A stretch of 64,000 nt of DNA from Isosphaeraceae bacterium EP7 (GTDB lineage: Bacteria; Planctomycetota; Planctomycetia; Isosphaerales; Isosphaeraceae): contig CP151667.1 in NCBI GenBank assembly GCA_038400315.1, forward strand, positions 4,413,174-4,477,173, read 5' to 3'. The notes beneath the pieces are model-generated. The model was not told the origin of the DNA and ran no database searches. It saw nothing but the letters and a program-made list of their open reading frames with translations. This document shows positions 1 to 8,460 of the stretch, piece after piece (positions within the stretch are counted from its first letter, which is position 1; each line of letters starts with the position of its first letter). The translations under genes and the position numbers were made by a program.

Positions 1-1314
1 ATCGCCAAGGGTCCTGGTCTCGGCCAGTTCCATGATCCCCAGGTGGACCCCCTCCGGGTCGAAGGCCGTCCAGCGCATGACCCGCTTCCGGCCCAGGTGG
101 TCGACATCGAAGACAGGTCCCCAGATCGTCCGCTCGACGACCAGAGGGAGGTCGGCCCCTCCTTTCACGCGGACGATTTCCTCCGACCGATCGAACTCCG
201 CCCAGCCTTCGGGCGTCCGATATCGACTCGGATCGCCCGGGTCCACCTCCAGCTCGACCAGATCGCACCAGTCTCCCTGCGTGTTCGTGAACCCCCAGGC
301 GACATCCCCGTTGCTGCCGACGACGATCCCCGGTCCTCCCGGGATCGAGACGCCGACCGCCGATCGTGGACCGTCTTCTTGCTGAGCGTCGCCCCACTCA
401 ATCCTGGCGCGATACCAGGTATTGGGAACGCGCAGGAAGAGGTGCATATCATTGGCAACGATCGCGCCGCCATGCTCGGAACGTGAGCCGGCGACCGCCC
501 AGGCATTGCTGCCCGCGACCAGGCGTTCGATGTGGTTCGGCGAGATCAAGTCTCGCGATGGCTCCGGACGGTCCCTGAGGTCGAAGACCTCGGGACCGGG
601 CACCGGCGGGACCGGGGACGATGCTCCATAGAGCGGAGCGTCCCAGTCGGGGTTCTCCTCGGGCGTGAGGAACTCGGCCAACCCTCTGGGGAGCAGGTCG
701 TGCACCAGCCCCACGGCGGACTCCAACGGCGGATTGTCGCCCTGCAAGTCGAGGTACAGGGCCAGCACGACAAGCAATGAGTCCTCGGATTTCCAGGCCT
801 CGGGCTTCGATCTCAGCAGGCCGAACTCGAATGGATAGGCACTCAGAGAGGCCACGCCGGCATTCACCCCGTCGACATAATTCCTAAGTCGTTCCCGCTG
901 GGATTCGGGCAGGGCACTCACAGCGCGGGTCGCCACGCCATGCAATCCGAGCGTGCGCACCCGGCGATCCAGGTCGATCAGCTGGCCCTCCTCGCCGGGG
1001 CCGAACAGCTCGGAAAGGCGGCCCGAGGCGTAGCGACGAAGCGCCTCCATCTGGAAGAGGCGATCCTGCCCGTGGACGAACCCGAGGCCATAGGCCGCGT
1101 CCATCGCCGACTCGGCCCGGATGGTGGGGACGCCCATGGCGTCTCGTTCGATCGTCAGGGGACGCCCCAATCCGATGACGGTGACCGAACCGTCGAGCCT
1201 GGGCAGGCTGAGCCGGAGGTGGATGCTTATTGCCGCGAGCAGGATCAGGGCAGGGACGAGAACGACGAGGCCCAGGACAAGAGCGACCAAAACCACCATA
1301 GCGGCCCCCGACAT
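1..1314 (-). CDS. Penicillin acylase family hydrolase, C-terminus cut by window edge
   Basis: N-terminal nucleophile hydrolase of the penicillin amidase family, which cleaves amide bonds in acyl-homoserine lactones, beta-lactams or similar amides; the substrate cannot be told. The frame is open from the left edge for about 438 codons. Residues 5-30 form a hydrophobic anchor or signal segment. The hallmark GSNAW follows a hydrophilic alpha-chain part, placing the predicted self-processing and catalytic Ser at about residue 269. Downstream I read a motif-rich beta-chain start with GGPGIVVGSNGDVAWGFTN. Family members usually run to 700-800 residues, so roughly 300 or more C-terminal residues lie outside the window. 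ATG at 1314 was chosen for the hydrophobic N-terminus; a second ATG lies at 1299. It lies downstream of the flavoprotein gene on the same strand. Confidence 0.85.
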   Translation of the reverse strand, partial: MSGAAMVVLVALVLGLVVLVPALILLAAISIHLRLSLPRLDGSVTVIGLGRPLTIERDAMGVPTIRAESAMDAAYGLGFVHGQDRLFQMEALRRYASGRLSELFGPGEEGQLIDLDRRVRTLGLHGVATRAVSALPESQRERLRNYVDGVNAGVASLSAYPFEFGLLRSKPEAWKSEDSLLVVLALYLDLQGDNPPLESAVGLVHDLLPRGLAEFLTPEENPDWDAPLYGASSPVPPVPGPEVFDLRDRPEPSRDLISPNHIERLVAGSNAWAVAGSRSEHGGAIVANDMHLFLRVPNTWYRARIEWGDAQQEDGPRSAVGVSIPGGPGIVVGSNGDVAWGFTNTQGDWCDLVELEVDPGDPSRYRTPEGWAEFDRSEEIVRVKGGADLPLVVERTIWGPVFDVDHLGRKRVMRWTAFDPEGVHLGIMELAETRTLGD

Positions 1315-1408
1315 TGCCCGGGCCGACGCGGGCCAATCGCGGCCCGTCGCGGCAACAGTCGCCCAATGTAACAGGTCAAGGTCGGTCGTTCGACTTGAGA
1401 CGCGAGAC

Positions 1409-2050
1409 TCAGGGGGTGACATCGCCGAGCGTGGCCCGGACGACTTCCGCGAGGGTGGCGACCTCGGCCATCGCACCAACCCCGAAATCGCCGCAAGCCA
1501 GCCGCTTGGAGATTGGCGGGATGAGAACCATCCCGGGGGCGTGCCTCGCGAAGATCTCGTCGGCCTCGTCGAGCGAGAACGGGGGCAGGGGCGATCCGTC
1601 GCCGTGGTCTTCCAGCAACATCCTCAGATGCCTGAGCGTGACGGGGTTCCGCCACATCAGCGTGTTCATCGCCGGCGCGAGCAGCACGGGACGTTCAAAA
1701 TTCCAGGCGCGGAAGACGCAGGTCAGGAAGTTGTCGGCCAGTCCCTGGGCAAACTTGCCCAAGGTATTGGCATCCAGTGGCGCCACGACGAGCACCTCGG
1801 CCCAGTCTCGGAAGTCGATATGGGGCACCGCATCGCCCCGAGCATAGGGCGAAGCGGGCCACTCATCCGAGTCGCGGAAGACCGGGCCTCCCTCGTCCCC
1901 CTCGCCCAGCTCGGCGGGGTCGAAGAAGTGGAACGCGGGTTCGGTCGCCACCACGCGCACGCGGTGACCGAGCTGGCGGAGGGCCCCGTAGAGCGCAGGA
2001 GTGCGCGTCGCGGCCACCGAGCCCGTCACCCCGAGGAGTAGCCGCGCCAT
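1409..2050 (-). CDS. coaC: Flavoprotein, phosphopantothenoylcysteine decarboxylase (CoaC) type
   Basis: HFCD-type flavoprotein expected to decarboxylate 4'-phosphopantothenoylcysteine in coenzyme A synthesis, in the cytoplasm. About 213 residues, matching a stand-alone CoaC domain rather than a CoaBC fusion. It opens with a GVTGSVAA nucleotide-binding loop, carries PHIDF with the catalytic-type His, the PAMNTLMW motif, and a late ACGDFGVGAMAE segment that matches the substrate-clamp region of the family. The frame is open upstream to 2131; ATG at 2050 gives the canonical N-terminus. No CoaB domain is visible nearby. A UbiX or LanD-type role is possible, but the PAMN and ACGD motifs favour CoaC. 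Confidence 0.75.
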   Translation of the reverse strand: MARLLLGVTGSVAATRTPALYGALRQLGHRVRVVATEPAFHFFDPAELGEGDEGGPVFRDSDEWPASPYARGDAVPHIDFRDWAEVLVVAPLDANTLGKFAQGLADNFLTCVFRAWNFERPVLLAPAMNTLMWRNPVTLRHLRMLLEDHGDGSPLPPFSLDEADEIFARHAPGMVLIPPISKRLACGDFGVGAMAEVATLAEVVRATLGDVTP

Positions 2051-2199
2051 GGTCGGAATTCCTTCGTCGTCGATTCGGATCGCATCATCTGTGGGGGCGA
2101 CGCCCCAATCCCGACTCTCTTCGTCGGGCAAGACCTGGCCGACGCGGAATTCGTCGCGTCAGGTCGGGTGGGTCGCGAACTCGGCGAAAGAGTCCATCG

Positions 2200-2442
2200 T
2201 CATCGAGTCTCGGCCGACAGGGGCTTCAAGGAATCATTGACGGCGGCCGTCACGCGATCCCAGATGCTGGCTTGCAATTGCTTGTATTCGCGCCTGGTCA
2301 GATACAGACGCTCGTGGGCGCGTTGCGTGAGCGCCCCGACCATGGCTTTCAGGTCGGCCTCGAGCAGTCCCTCGAGGCCTTCGAACTCGGGGGGCAAGTC
2401 GAACGACTTCAGGGGAGGTGAGATCTTCTTGCAAGTAGCCAT
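2200..2442 (-). CDS. Small hypothetical protein (80 aa) upstream of the flavoprotein
   Basis: I do not recognise the family. The 80-residue product is charged and mostly helical by eye, with an N-terminal MATCKK, a proline-containing linker and a C-terminal block reading YLTRREYKQLQASIWD. The start is well supported: an AAGGAGG Shine-Dalgarno sequence lies about 6 bases before ATG at 2442. It sits about 150 bp upstream of the CoaC-like gene on the same strand and may be cotranscribed with it. In many bacteria the gene before coaBC is rpoZ, the small omega subunit of RNA polymerase, but I do not see omega's usual N-terminal motif, so that remains speculation. There is no signal peptide or membrane segment. 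Confidence 0.65.
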   Translation of the reverse strand: MATCKKISPPLKSFDLPPEFEGLEGLLEADLKAMVGALTQRAHERLYLTRREYKQLQASIWDRVTAAVNDSLKPLSAETR

Positions 2443-2706
2443 CGGGTCCCTCCTTGGCCGGTGTGCGCGATGATGTGACGGCGTGGTCCTTGCCGAGACC
2501 GACAAACTACGCCGCGTGTGCACACCGGTCAAGTGATTCGGCCGGGAGGCGACTGGCCGCAACGATTCGGCCCGTGATTATCCCGGAGACGTGAAGATCC
2601 CGCCCGCGACGATGACCGTGATCCGGCAGAGGTCTCCGGCCCGGTCCTCGCGCTGCGGGGGGAGAAGAGTGCGAATCTCGCGCCGGTCTGGCGCGAGTGC
2701 CCGGAG

Positions 2707-3552
2707 TTAGAACCAGACGGGCTCTGGTTCCTTGCGCGAACCCGGCCCCATGGCATCCTGCACCAGCTCGATCAGCCTGGGCCCGTCGATCAGCTCGATC
2801 GGGTGCTCCGCGGCGAATTTCTCGGCGGCCAGGGTGAACGTGCGAGTGGTCACGAAGAACCCCTTATGACTGCGGGTGTGATGGACCGTGCCGAGGAACT
2901 TCTGGAGCTCGGGCGAGCCGATCACGCCACGGCTGTAGTACTTGCACTGGACGACCGCACGCAGTCCGTCACGGCCGATCCTCAGGTCGGCCCCCTCATC
3001 GCCGCTTCCGCCCACGCGTTCGACGGCGTAGCCGAGCGACTCGAAGACCTCGGCGACGAACTCCTCGAAGCCCTCGGGGCTCAGGCTGCCGAGCTGGCTG
3101 ATCTTCAAGTCGGCACGCTTCGCCTGCATCCGCAATCGCTCCCCGCGCTCCCGCCCCTCGCGTACCTCGTCCCGCAGGTGCTCGTACTCTGAAAGGACCT
3201 TCGTCCGCCCTTCGGCAGTCTCCAGACGCTCGGCGTAGCGCTCGACCTTGTAGAGGGCATTCTGGATCGTGTTGTCCAGCCTGGCCCGCTCGGCCCGCGT
3301 GAGCTGATTCTGATATCTACGGAATACTGCATAACGCAAATGTTCAAGCGTGCCATCCAGCTCGGCCTCCGTGAAGATCGCCGGCGCCTCGTCCTGATAG
3401 GGGGCCGACCTCCAGAGGATTCCCTGCTTCGGCGCCGTCGTCGCGGGCATCGGTACCTCGGCGGCACCGGCCGCATCCGCCGACCCGCCCGCGATCCGGG
3501 CCTTGATCCAGTCGAGCAACAATGCCGCGCATTGCGGAGCATCGCAGTCCAT
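2707..3552 (-). CDS. Mrr-type restriction endonuclease-like protein
   Basis: Predicted PD-(D/E)xK nuclease with a C-terminal Mrr catalytic domain. The last 120 or so residues read as Mrr_cat: LSPEGFEEFVAEVFESLGY, then GSGDEGADL and VVQCKYY, giving the D-(x)n-QxK active site at about Asp189 and Gln202/Lys204. Before it lies a highly charged, coiled-coil-like stretch of about 60 residues (repeated ER, RL, KR pairs), and an unrecognised N-terminal region. Mrr proteins act on methylated DNA, but many genomic relatives are unstudied. No methyltransferase or specificity subunit is adjacent, so this is an orphan. ATG at 3552 was preferred over a TTG at 3633 because it follows a G-rich ribosome-binding stretch. 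Confidence 0.8.
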   Translation of the reverse strand: MDCDAPQCAALLLDWIKARIAGGSADAAGAAEVPMPATTAPKQGILWRSAPYQDEAPAIFTEAELDGTLEHLRYAVFRRYQNQLTRAERARLDNTIQNALYKVERYAERLETAEGRTKVLSEYEHLRDEVREGRERGERLRMQAKRADLKISQLGSLSPEGFEEFVAEVFESLGYAVERVGGSGDEGADLRIGRDGLRAVVQCKYYSRGVIGSPELQKFLGTVHHTRSHKGFFVTTRTFTLAAEKFAAEHPIELIDGPRLIELVQDAMGPGSRKEPEPVWF

Positions 3553-3829
3553 CTTCGCCCCCCCGAACCCCGCCGCGCTGCTCCGTCTTGCCGGCGTATC
3601 CCGCACGCCGCCGGTCGCGACCCACTCATTCAAGAATGGGCCCGGAGGCCCTTCGCCTCAAGCGAAATCCGGGAATTTTCACCGATGAAGGCGTTCGCAC
3701 GTCCTGTTGAATCAACGACTAAACTTCGACGCCACGCCAGACGGGGCGATCGGCATCGGTTCTGGTAGCATGGGAAGGTCGGGCGGCCGCCGTGCGGCCT
3801 CGATTTCGCCCCGCGGAGATCATCGCGCG

Positions 3830-4588
3830 ATGCCTCGTTTCGCACTCATCCTGCCCGCCGCAGGCCGTTCCACCCGATTTGGCTCCGTGCTCGACGACAA
3901 GAAGCCTTACGTCCCCCTCGACGGTCGGGCCGTCTGGCTGCGGGCCATCGATCCTTTCCTCAAGCGCGACGACGTCGTCCAGTGGATCGTCGTCATCTCG
4001 CCCGAGGACCGCGAGCTCTTCGAACGTCGCTATCGGCCCAGCGTCGCGTTCCTCGACATCCAGGTCGTCGAGGGGGGCGCGGAGCGATTCGATTCCGTCG
4101 CGAAGGGCCTCGCCGCCATCCGCGATGACTGCGACCACGTCGCCATCCACGACGCGGCTCGACCATGCGTCACGCCGGCGATCATCGATGCCGTCTTCGC
4201 CGCCGCGGTCAGGCACGGTGCGGCACTTCCCGGGGTTGCCGTCGCCGATACCCTCAAGCGAGTGGACGACCAGCTCCGCACCGTCGAGACCGTCTCCAGG
4301 GCGGGCCTCTACGCGGTCCAGACCCCGCAGGCGTTTCGCAAGGATCTGCTCCTTCAGGCCCACGCCATGCGTCCTCAACTGCCGTCCCACGTCGTCGTCA
4401 CCGACGATGCGCAACTTGTCGAGGCCACAGGCCACGCCTGTCAGATCGTCGTCGGCGACGCCCAGAACCTGAAGATCACGACCCAGGCGGATCTCGCCCT
4501 GGCTTCCTCGATCTTGAAGTCTCGACTCACGCCCGAACGCGAGCCCACCCCCAGGCGGCTGGGCGACGAAGGTGAGCTCTGGGACTGA
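3830..4588 (+). CDS. ispD: 2-C-methyl-D-erythritol 4-phosphate cytidylyltransferase
   Basis: Transfers CMP from CTP to 2-C-methyl-D-erythritol 4-phosphate in the non-mevalonate isoprenoid pathway. The product is 252 residues, a normal length. The nucleotide-binding start LILPAAGRSTRFG is at residues 6-18, followed by KKPYVPLDGRAVW. HDAARPCVTP and the late VTDDAQLVEATGH segment are both characteristic. ATG at 3830 gives the family N-terminus; the frame is open upstream to 3707 but that extension looks unrelated. The gene stands alone, convergent with recQ and only 6 bp from its stop. IspF is not in the window. Confidence 0.95.
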   Translation: MPRFALILPAAGRSTRFGSVLDDKKPYVPLDGRAVWLRAIDPFLKRDDVVQWIVVISPEDRELFERRYRPSVAFLDIQVVEGGAERFDSVAKGLAAIRDDCDHVAIHDAARPCVTPAIIDAVFAAAVRHGAALPGVAVADTLKRVDDQLRTVETVSRAGLYAVQTPQAFRKDLLLQAHAMRPQLPSHVVVTDDAQLVEATGHACQIVVGDAQNLKITTQADLALASSILKSRLTPEREPTPRRLGDEGELWD

Positions 4589-4594
4589 CCTCGA

Positions 4595-7492
4595 TCATTC
4601 CGCGGGCTTCCCCGCGCAGCAGGTGAGATAGAGCGTCCAGAGACCCCCGGGAAGGCCGAGCCCATCGTCCGGGGGCGTCTCCCCCTTTTCGAGATGCCAG
4701 GCCCGGAACCGGGCCTGAGCCTCGTCATCCAGGAACGCGGCCAGCGGCACCGGCTTCCCTTGCCTGGCGACCCAGGTCGCGTGCCGAACGACTGCCGAGT
4801 GCTCCAGGCCGCGAATCGCCGCCGCCTCGTCGAGCGTGAATCCACGATCCAGCAGCCGCCACGTCCACTCCTCCGTCGGCACGTAGGACGTCGGCGACGG
4901 AGCGGGAGGCGTCGTCTCGACGACCGGCCGTCCCGTGACCGTCGGACTCACGACGGCCGTTGCCGGTCGAGGGGCCGCGGGGGCAGAAACCGGCTCGGGC
5001 TTGCTTGCCCGTGGTGTCGGGGTCGATTCGATCGACCGAGGGGCGGGGCTGACGGGTTCTGCCCCCGGCCCGCAGTATTCCTTGATCGCTTCGAGAAGTG
5101 CCTGTCCGTATCGCTCGAGTCTCGCAGGGCCCAGGCCTTTGATGGTGGCGATCGCCGCGGGAGTGGTCGGCCTGTTTCGGACGAGCTCGTCCAGAGTTTG
5201 ATTGGTGAAGACGACGTACGCGGAATATCCGGACTCACGCGCCCAGTCGCCACGCATCGTCCTCAGCCGGGCCCTCAGCGGATCGTCGTCGCCGATGGAC
5301 GAAGGATCACCATCGACAACCGACTCACTGACCCTGGCCGGCGTCTCGGGTTGGCGAGCCGAACGCCGTTCCAGGCCGCCCTGGCGGATCTTCAAGGCAA
5401 GTTCGGCGGGGATCGGCAGGGTCAGGGGCATCTGCTGGTCGCGGAGCCACTCCTTGCCACGCGCGGTCAGGTCGATAATCGGCCTGAAGCGGTCGACTTC
5501 CTGGGCATGCACCAGCCCGGCCGAGCTCAAGGCGTCCAGGAGTTGCGTGACCTCGGTCTGGCGGAAGGCGGACAGGAGGCCGAAGGTGCTCAGACTGCGC
5601 AGGCCCAGGCGATCCATCTTCTCCGAGCCCGAGCCGGTCAGCATCTGGGCGACCATCGTCTTGCCGAACCGACCCTTGGCGCGGGCGACGCCTGAAAGGG
5701 TCTTCAGGAGCACATCCCTGCCCGCTTCGGTATCGATTTCGGCCCCCGCGAGCTCGTCGGGGCGACTGTAACCGTCGTCGCCGCAGTTGTCGCAATGGCC
5801 GCACCGATCCGCCATTGCGTCGCCGAAGTAGCCGAGGATATAGGCCCGACGGCAGTCTCGCCCGGTCGCGTAGCCGATCATCCGGTCGAGCTTGTCGTAC
5901 TCCAGCCGCTTGCGGCGATCCAGCTCGGTGAAGTCGACGGTCAGGTCACGTGTCGGCCGTTCGCGGTCCACGATCCTCGTGGCGTTGCCCCGGAACGGCG
6001 GGACGTAGTCGATGGGCAGCTCGGCAACCAGATTCCTAATCGCGCGGGTGAGGGCGACCCGGTCGAGGCCCAACGCGCCGGCAAGCTCGTCGGGATTGAA
6101 GTAAACCTGCTCGTTGAACCGGCGATTGACTAGCCCTTCCAGGCCCAGCAGCACGATGCGCTGGGTGTGGGCCTGCGGGCCGAGGCGCCCGACGAGGCTC
6201 GGCTCGTCGTCCTCGACGTTGAACCGGATGATCGCCATGTTCTCGCGGGGACGCAGCCGCTCGACCGCGCCGGCCCCTTCGAGGATCTTCAGGACGGTGC
6301 CGATGGCGCTCTCGTTCAGGTCCAGCCCCACCACGTCCTTGATCTCGGCGTGGGTCAGCTCGATCGGGTCGGCATCCATCCGACGCATCGACTCGTACGT
6401 GCGGAAGACGGCATCTCTCGGCGGATATTCGTTCTCGATGAACATTTCCTGGAGGAAACGGTCGCCGGGGGCATAGATCAAGGCGCACGCCGAGGGCAGG
6501 CCGTCGCGGCCGGCTCGTCCCGCCTCCTGGTAGTAGGCTTCCAGGGTGCCGGGGATGTTGAAGTGGACCACCGAGCGGACATCAGCCTTGTCCACGCCCA
6601 TGCCGAATGCGTTGGTCGCCACCACGACCTCGGCACGGCCCGACATGAACAAGTCTTGCGCCTCGGAACGCTCTTCGCGTCCCAGCCCGGCGTGATAGAC
6701 AACCACCTCGCGTCGCCTAGACCGCCGCAGATAGTCGCCGATCATCTCGCATCGCTTGCGGCTGGATGCATAGATGATGGCGGGGCCGGGGTTCTGGTCG
6801 AGCACCTCCGCCAGGGCATCGAGCTTATTTGCGTCCTTCGCGGCTTCGATCACGGAGTAAGCCAGATTTGGCCGGTCGAACCCGGTGACGAAGATCGCGG
6901 GGTCGTGCAGGTTGAGCTGATCGGCAATGTCCCGGCGCACCAGATCGGTGGCGGTGGCGGTCAGGGCGATCGCCGGCGGCATGCCCATCGCCTTGCGGGC
7001 CTGGCCGATCTTGGCATAGTCGGGGCGGAAGTCGTGCCCCCACTCGCTGATGCAGTGCGCCTCGTCGACGGCCAGCAAGGCCGGCTTGATCCGGGCCATC
7101 GCCTCGACGAACCGGCCGCTGCGGAACCGTTCGGGCGCTACATAGACGAGGTCGTACTGGCCTCGCTCGATGTCCAGCAGCCGGGTCCGCTGCTCCTCGA
7201 GTTCGAGCGTGCTGTTGATCAGGGTGGCACGCAGGCCACGCCTGAGCAGGGCGTCGACCTGGTCCTTCATCAAGGCGATCAGCGGGCTGACGACCAGCGT
7301 GACCCCGGGCAGAAGGATGGCCGGCAACTGGTAGCAGAGGCTCTTGCCGCCGCCGGTCGGCATCACGCAGAGGACGTCGCGCCCCGCTAGCACCGATTCG
7401 ATGACCTCTCGCTGTCCGGCGCGGAATCGCTCCAGCGCGAACCGTTCGCTCAGGGTCTGATCGAGTTCGAGTTCGGTCATCGGTCGCGACAT
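4595..7492 (-). CDS. recQ: ATP-dependent DNA helicase RecQ
   Basis: 3'-5' superfamily 2 helicase for recombination and fork repair. The product is about 965 residues, longer than E. coli RecQ (about 610). Walker A PTGGGKS is at about 45-51 and the DEAH box with the RecQ loop DEAHCISEWGHDFRP at about 143-157. The RQC zinc cluster (CRRAY...CGHCDNCG) lies near residues 545-575, followed by a winged helix and an HRDC domain with TIKGLGPARLERYG. A Pro/Ala/Thr-rich linker leads to a C-terminal helix-turn-helix region (EEWTWRLLDRGFTLDEAAAI). A GGAGGG motif 9 bases before ATG at 7492 sets the start. It is divergent from queC. Confidence 0.95.
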   Translation of the reverse strand: MSRPMTELELDQTLSERFALERFRAGQREVIESVLAGRDVLCVMPTGGGKSLCYQLPAILLPGVTLVVSPLIALMKDQVDALLRRGLRATLINSTLELEEQRTRLLDIERGQYDLVYVAPERFRSGRFVEAMARIKPALLAVDEAHCISEWGHDFRPDYAKIGQARKAMGMPPAIALTATATDLVRRDIADQLNLHDPAIFVTGFDRPNLAYSVIEAAKDANKLDALAEVLDQNPGPAIIYASSRKRCEMIGDYLRRSRRREVVVYHAGLGREERSEAQDLFMSGRAEVVVATNAFGMGVDKADVRSVVHFNIPGTLEAYYQEAGRAGRDGLPSACALIYAPGDRFLQEMFIENEYPPRDAVFRTYESMRRMDADPIELTHAEIKDVVGLDLNESAIGTVLKILEGAGAVERLRPRENMAIIRFNVEDDEPSLVGRLGPQAHTQRIVLLGLEGLVNRRFNEQVYFNPDELAGALGLDRVALTRAIRNLVAELPIDYVPPFRGNATRIVDRERPTRDLTVDFTELDRRKRLEYDKLDRMIGYATGRDCRRAYILGYFGDAMADRCGHCDNCGDDGYSRPDELAGAEIDTEAGRDVLLKTLSGVARAKGRFGKTMVAQMLTGSGSEKMDRLGLRSLSTFGLLSAFRQTEVTQLLDALSSAGLVHAQEVDRFRPIIDLTARGKEWLRDQQMPLTLPIPAELALKIRQGGLERRSARQPETPARVSESVVDGDPSSIGDDDPLRARLRTMRGDWARESGYSAYVVFTNQTLDELVRNRPTTPAAIATIKGLGPARLERYGQALLEAIKEYCGPGAEPVSPAPRSIESTPTPRASKPEPVSAPAAPRPATAVVSPTVTGRPVVETTPPAPSPTSYVPTEEWTWRLLDRGFTLDEAAAIRGLEHSAVVRHATWVARQGKPVPLAAFLDDEAQARFRAWHLEKGETPPDDGLGLPGGLWTLYLTCCAGKPAE

Positions 7493-7687
7493 CCGGGCGG
7501 TCCCTCCATCCCTCAAGCCGGCCCATTATAGGGGCCGAGCGGCCGACCTTGGAACGCCCCTATGCCGGAACAAGTGTCACCTGCCGGTTTGACGCCCCCC
7601 CATCCCGGACATTAGCATCGGGCCGACGGCCGGGGATGTCCCCGACGGTCATTGACTCCGGTGTCAAAAACGCGAAACGAGGCGGCG

Positions 7688-8380
7688 ATGGCCGACCGGC
7701 CCAAGGCGGTGGTTCTGCTCAGCGGTGGGCTCGACTCGGCGACGGCACTGGCCGAGGCGCTGGACGCGGGCTTCGAGCCTCACGCGCTCACGGTCATTTA
7801 CGGCCAGCGCCACGCCGTCGAGCTCCAGGCCGCCCGGCGTGTCGCCAAGGCGTTCGGCGTCTCCCATCACATCGAGTCCCAGGTCGATCTCCGGGCCTTC
7901 GGCGCCAGCGCCCTGACGGCCTCGATCGACGTTCCTAAGGATCGACCTGCCGACGCGATGTCCCACGGAATCCCGGTCACCTACGTTCCCGCGCGCAACA
8001 CCGTCTTCCTCTCCCTGGCGCTCGCCTGGGCCGAGGCCATCGGCGCCTTCGACCTGGTCATCGGGGTGAACTGCGTCGACTATTCCGGCTATCCCGACTG
8101 CCGTCCCGAATATCTCACCGCCTTCGAGGCGATGGCCAACCTCGCCACCCGGGCCGGCGTCGAGGGGACGGGCAAGTTCCGGATTCACGCCCCGCTGCTG
8201 ACGATGAGCAAGGAGCAGATCATCCGCCGGGGGCTCGACTTAGGGGTCGACTACGGCCTGACCCACAGCTGCTACGATCCCACACCCGAAGGCAAGTCGT
8301 GCGGCCGTTGCGACTCCTGCACGCTCCGCCTCGCCGCCTTCAGCAATCTGGGCATCCACGATCCGATTCTTTATGCCTGA
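7688..8380 (+). CDS. queC: 7-cyano-7-deazaguanine synthase
   Basis: Converts 7-carboxy-7-deazaguanine to preQ0 using ATP and ammonia, in the queuosine pathway. The product is 230 residues, the normal size. The PP-loop SGGLDSAT is at residues 12-19, followed by [32 protein letters not shown] and the [17 protein letters not shown] block are family hallmarks. Four cysteines near the C-terminus (HSCYDP...CGRCDSC) form the structural zinc site. ATG at 7688 begins the conserved part; the frame is open upstream to 7652. No queD, queE or queF is nearby and I saw no preQ1 riboswitch. Confidence 0.95.
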   Translation: MADRPKAVVLLSGGLDSATALAEALDAGFEPHALTVIYGQRHAVELQAARRVAKAFGVSHHIESQVDLRAFGASALTASIDVPKDRPADAMSHGIPVTYVPARNTVFLSLALAWAEAIGAFDLVIGVNCVDYSGYPDCRPEYLTAFEAMANLATRAGVEGTGKFRIHAPLLTMSKEQIIRRGLDLGVDYGLTHSCYDPTPEGKSCGRCDSCTLRLAAFSNLGIHDPILYA

Positions 8381-8393
8381 GCCCCAAATGAAC

Positions 8394-8426
8394 GATCGGC
8401 AGCCCGTGCGAGTCGGGCTGCCGATC
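8394..8426. terminator. Bidirectional hairpin terminator between queC and radical SAM gene
   Basis: A perfect 13-bp stem (GATCGGCAGCCCG at 8394-8406, complement at 8414-8426) with a 7-base loop sits between two convergent stop codons (8380 and 8461). It lacks a long T run on either side, but position and symmetry suit a shared terminator. Confidence 0.7.
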
Positions 8427-8460
8427 ATGAGAATCGAGGGCCGATTCCTGGGTCGCTTGA

